Source: Merdiplasma sp905207905
GTDB taxonomy: Bacteria > Bacillota > Clostridia > Lachnospirales > Lachnospiraceae
DNA: 23,994 bases
Reading direction: 5' to 3'
NCBI GenBank assembly: GCA_902475025.1
Contig: CABRXX010000036.1
Span: 1 to 23,994 of the forward strand
A program made the position numbers and the translations under genes. A model generated the notes under the pieces. That model was not told the origin of the DNA. It was given only the letters and a program-made list of their open reading frames with translations, and did no database searches. This document shows, in pieces, positions 21,689 to 23,994 of this stretch; the first letter of the stretch is position 1, and each line of letters opens with the position of its first letter.

Positions 21689-23674
21689 CTAAACAATCAT
21701 TTCCCATGTGATGCTTCGGTCAGCGCCCTTCCTATCCATGGTAACCTTCTTCTGTTCCCAACTCAAGAAAATTTCTGTCTCCTCATCTCTGAAGCGATAG
21801 CTTCCTCTTTCTCCAGCCAGTACAAAATGCAATGCTTCCTTTCCATTTTCCCTTGAAGCGCCTGTCTTTTCACCATCTTCCCGCACACGGCCCTTCATTG
21901 CTGCTGCATATCCGCTTCGCAGATAAACAGGAAAATATTCTTCGGAAGAAATCACCGCATTTCCCTTATATCTTCTGTGTGTGAAAAATCCATACCAGAC
22001 TCCTGGCGGAAGCCACAGCTGCCTGCTTGTCTGCTCCGCTTCCAATAATGGTGCCACAAGAAAACTCTCTCCAAACAGATACTCATCTTCCCACTCTACT
22101 GACTGCCTCTCCCTGGGCCATGTATATACAAGCGGCCGCATCATCGGCCGATACTGGTCACAGCAATCTGCTGCACTGCTGTAAATATAGGGAAGCAGCT
22201 TCATATGAAGATTGTGCCAGAAACGGATCTCTTCCAAAAGTTCCGGTTTTCCCCATGCGTTTGCTATATTCCATGGGCTGCGTTCATTATTTCCCGGAGC
22301 CCCAGGCAGAATCTCTTTAAACTGTCCACCGTCCGGTTCTGAATGCCACTGTAAAGCCGGCACAAAACAGGCAAACTGTGTGGCTCTCCGATACAGATCC
22401 GGTGTTGGAAGGGGTCCCGCAAATCCTGCTATATCAAAACTCCAAAAAGGTATTCCAGTCATTGCAGCGGACATACCTGCGTAGAACACTCCTTTCAGTT
22501 CACTGTTCTCTGACTGCTGATCGCCACCCCAATGAATGGGCACCCGGTGTGCTCCCCGCGAGCCAGCCCTGGAAAACAGAACGTGACGGTTTCCTAAAAA
22601 TCGTGCATAGGCTTCTGTATACAGTCTTGCATACGCATTTTTGGCCTCTGTTCCATCCATTCCATTATGCAGCTTCACCTCCGGACGGTAAATAAATTCT
22701 CCGCCATCCGTCTTAAATCCGTCCACTCCCATATCAAGCAGATACTGTCGTTTTGCAAACCACTGCCGGGATGTCTCCTCATTGGAAAAATCCGGTATCA
22801 GGGAAGTCTCAAACCAGTTTCCTTCCGGTATCTGATAGGGAGTCCCATCCATATTTTTTACACAAAGTCCTTTTCTTACAGCATCTTCTTTATCAAGAAC
22901 AAGCTGCCTGTTTTTTTCTTCCTGAGGTGGCTGACCTTTATATACCGGGATCTGCCAAAGAACCAGGCGTATGTTCTTTTCGTGAAGCTGACGTATCATG
23001 TCTGCAGGATCTGTCCAATACCTGCTTGTGGAATAATCGAAGTCTTCCTGGGAAAAGGCTGCTCCATCTGGCTTTGGCTCGTATGAGGCTCCGTTCCATA
23101 TGTAAAATGTTGCCTCATCACTCCAGGCTTCCAAAACCATTACGCTTGCCGGAAATTGATACTCTTCCAGGTAGCGCATCTGATTCTCAACATCCTTCTG
23201 GCAGTTCCAGTGATTGGCTGAAATCCATATACCGAATGCATATTTTGGCGGCAACGCTGCCCTTCCAAACAGCTTCATATAACCGGAAATCACATCATCT
23301 ACTGCTCCAGCAAATACATAGATCTCTGCTTCTGAAGGAATTTCACATTCAATCGTTTCCTGAAAAGAAAAGACCGTCTTTTTATCTGTAGCTATATAAA
23401 TGCCAAGTCCTGTATCTGTCACAAAAAACGGAGCTGTCAGATATGTGTGATCCTGCTGATGGCAGAAATGTTCGATTACCTGATTCACTACTGTATTTCC
23501 CTTCTGATTCAGCCCGTTAAACTTTTCCCCCATACCGTATGCTCCTGCATACGCTGTCTTGATCCGGAGGATATCCCTTTCTTTTTTACTTTCTCGATAC
23601 AGCGCAGCCTCTTTTCCATTTGGCAGCTTTACTGCCAGCATCCCTGTACCGCTGTGTATTTCCCATTGTTTCAT
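21689..23674 (-). CDS. GH31 family glycosidase, specificity unassigned
   Basis: A 661-residue GH31 enzyme without a signal peptide, hence cytosolic. It has YGMGEKFNGLNQKG (46-59), FGIWISANHWN at the barrel start (147-157), nucleophile region DGFKTDGGEFIYR (318-330, Asp323) and acid/base region HWGGDQQSENSE (381-392, Asp385). The KTDGGE and WGGDQ forms differ clearly from the WNDMNEP/MGDN forms of the second GH31 enzyme here, so the two should have different substrates or linkages. Alpha-glucosidase, alpha-xylosidase and alpha-galactosidase activities all occur in the superfamily. It follows the LacI gene by 43 bp, with GAGGGTGA about 13 nt before the ATG. Confidence 0.9.
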   Translation of the reverse strand: MKQWEIHSGTGMLAVKLPNGKEAALYRESKKERDILRIKTAYAGAYGMGEKFNGLNQKGNTVVNQVIEHFCHQQDHTYLTAPFFVTDTGLGIYIATDKKTVFSFQETIECEIPSEAEIYVFAGAVDDVISGYMKLFGRAALPPKYAFGIWISANHWNCQKDVENQMRYLEEYQFPASVMVLEAWSDEATFYIWNGASYEPKPDGAAFSQEDFDYSTSRYWTDPADMIRQLHEKNIRLVLWQIPVYKGQPPQEEKNRQLVLDKEDAVRKGLCVKNMDGTPYQIPEGNWFETSLIPDFSNEETSRQWFAKRQYLLDMGVDGFKTDGGEFIYRPEVKLHNGMDGTEAKNAYARLYTEAYARFLGNRHVLFSRAGSRGAHRVPIHWGGDQQSENSELKGVFYAGMSAAMTGIPFWSFDIAGFAGPLPTPDLYRRATQFACFVPALQWHSEPDGGQFKEILPGAPGNNERSPWNIANAWGKPELLEEIRFWHNLHMKLLPYIYSSAADCCDQYRPMMRPLVYTWPRERQSVEWEDEYLFGESFLVAPLLEAEQTSRQLWLPPGVWYGFFTHRRYKGNAVISSEEYFPVYLRSGYAAAMKGRVREDGEKTGASRENGKEALHFVLAGERGSYRFRDEETEIFLSWEQKKVTMDRKGADRSITWEMIV

Positions 23675-23717
23675 TTCGTAATCAAGTCACCCTCTTTCTC
23701 TTCTTCCTGCAAACCTG

Positions 23718-23994
23718 TTACCCTTTAAACCGACAAACACTGGCCCGCTCAACAAGTCTCACCGGAAGAATCTCCTCTACTTTTTTCATCCCTGGATCTG
23801 CCATATTCTGTACAAGCAATTCTACAGCCCTCTGACCTTTCAGCGAAATTTCCTGACGAACCGTTGTAAGCCCCGGCGTCAGATAAGCGGAAATATCAAG
23901 ATCATCAAATCCCATAATAGAAATATCCTCTGGTATCTGTACTCCAGACTCAAAAAAACCTTTCATCAGGCCAATAGCAAAAATATCTGCGGTT
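23718..23994 (-). CDS. LacI-family transcriptional regulator, C-terminal part (cut by window edge)
   Basis: The visible 91 or so residues are the end of a LacI/GalR repressor. Reading in from the edge gives TADIFAIGLMKGFFESGVQIPEDISIMGFDDLDIS, quoted here only by its parts: the IPEDISIMGFDD signature, then YLTPGLTTVRQEISLKG and GQRAVELLVQ. The frame is open to the window edge, so the DNA-binding helix-turn-helix and most of the sugar-binding core lie outside. It heads the sugar locus in the same orientation, and is the likely sugar-responsive repressor acting on the 21628-21643 operator and probably on a site upstream of itself. Confidence 0.92.
   Translation of the reverse strand, partial: TADIFAIGLMKGFFESGVQIPEDISIMGFDDLDISAYLTPGLTTVRQEISLKGQRAVELLVQNMADPGMKKVEEILPVRLVERASVCRFKG

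Overview
The window looks like a chromosomal segment from a gut Firmicute of the class Clostridia, most likely family Lachnospiraceae. The support is moderate GC, strong AAGGAGG-type ribosome binding sites, a zinc-type L31 / RF1 / PrmC / DUF1385 / Rho gene cluster, a low-GC Gram-positive style sugar ABC locus, and an alpha-glucosidase that matches, from memory, the Ruminococcus (Blautia) obeum enzyme Ro-alphaG1 almost motif for motif. I see no rRNA, tRNA, CRISPR array, transposase or phage gene.

Layout. Almost everything is on the minus strand, so transcription runs from high to low coordinates. (1) 16447-23994 is a sugar-utilisation locus: the end of a LacI-type repressor (cut by the window edge), a GH31 glycosidase, a substrate-binding protein, two permeases and a second GH31 enzyme, closed by a terminator. 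No ATPase gene is present. (2) 14648-15916, the only plus-strand gene, is a CNNM/CorC-type membrane protein. (3) 8212-14482 is a housekeeping block: small TIGR04086-like membrane protein, rho, rpmE, DUF1385 protein, prmC, prfA. (4) 3917-8088 holds glmM, a tightly linked ABC exporter half-transporter and a DUF2156 protein. (5) 131-3744 holds two PLP aminotransferases (the second is hisC, overlapping by 4 bp), a small membrane exporter-like protein and a methyltransferase.

How the genes work together. The sugar locus reads as repressor, import and intracellular hydrolysis of alpha-linked oligosaccharides. Both GH31 enzymes lack signal peptides, so the imported oligosaccharide should be cut in the cytoplasm. 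A TTAACCGGTTAA operator-like palindrome sits just before the binding-protein gene, and a strong stem-loop separates the binding-protein cistron from the permease cistrons. The rpmE-to-prfA run is a translation-related cluster: ribosomal protein, release factor and the methyltransferase that modifies that factor.

The least explained material is non-coding. There are two copies of a 107-bp imperfect palindrome with the same internal spacing and one compensatory arm change. There are three copies of a two-stem repeat, all at the 3' ends of minus-strand units and in the same orientation; one of them supplies a gene's stop codon. The rpmE leader is about 205 nt and rich in hairpins. Rho carries a large disordered N-terminal insert with a perfectly phased 36-bp tandem repeat. 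The sugar-binding protein lacks the lipobox cysteine expected in a Gram-positive. I do not see a clearly new defence or mobile system; the repeat families and the Rho insert are the best leads.
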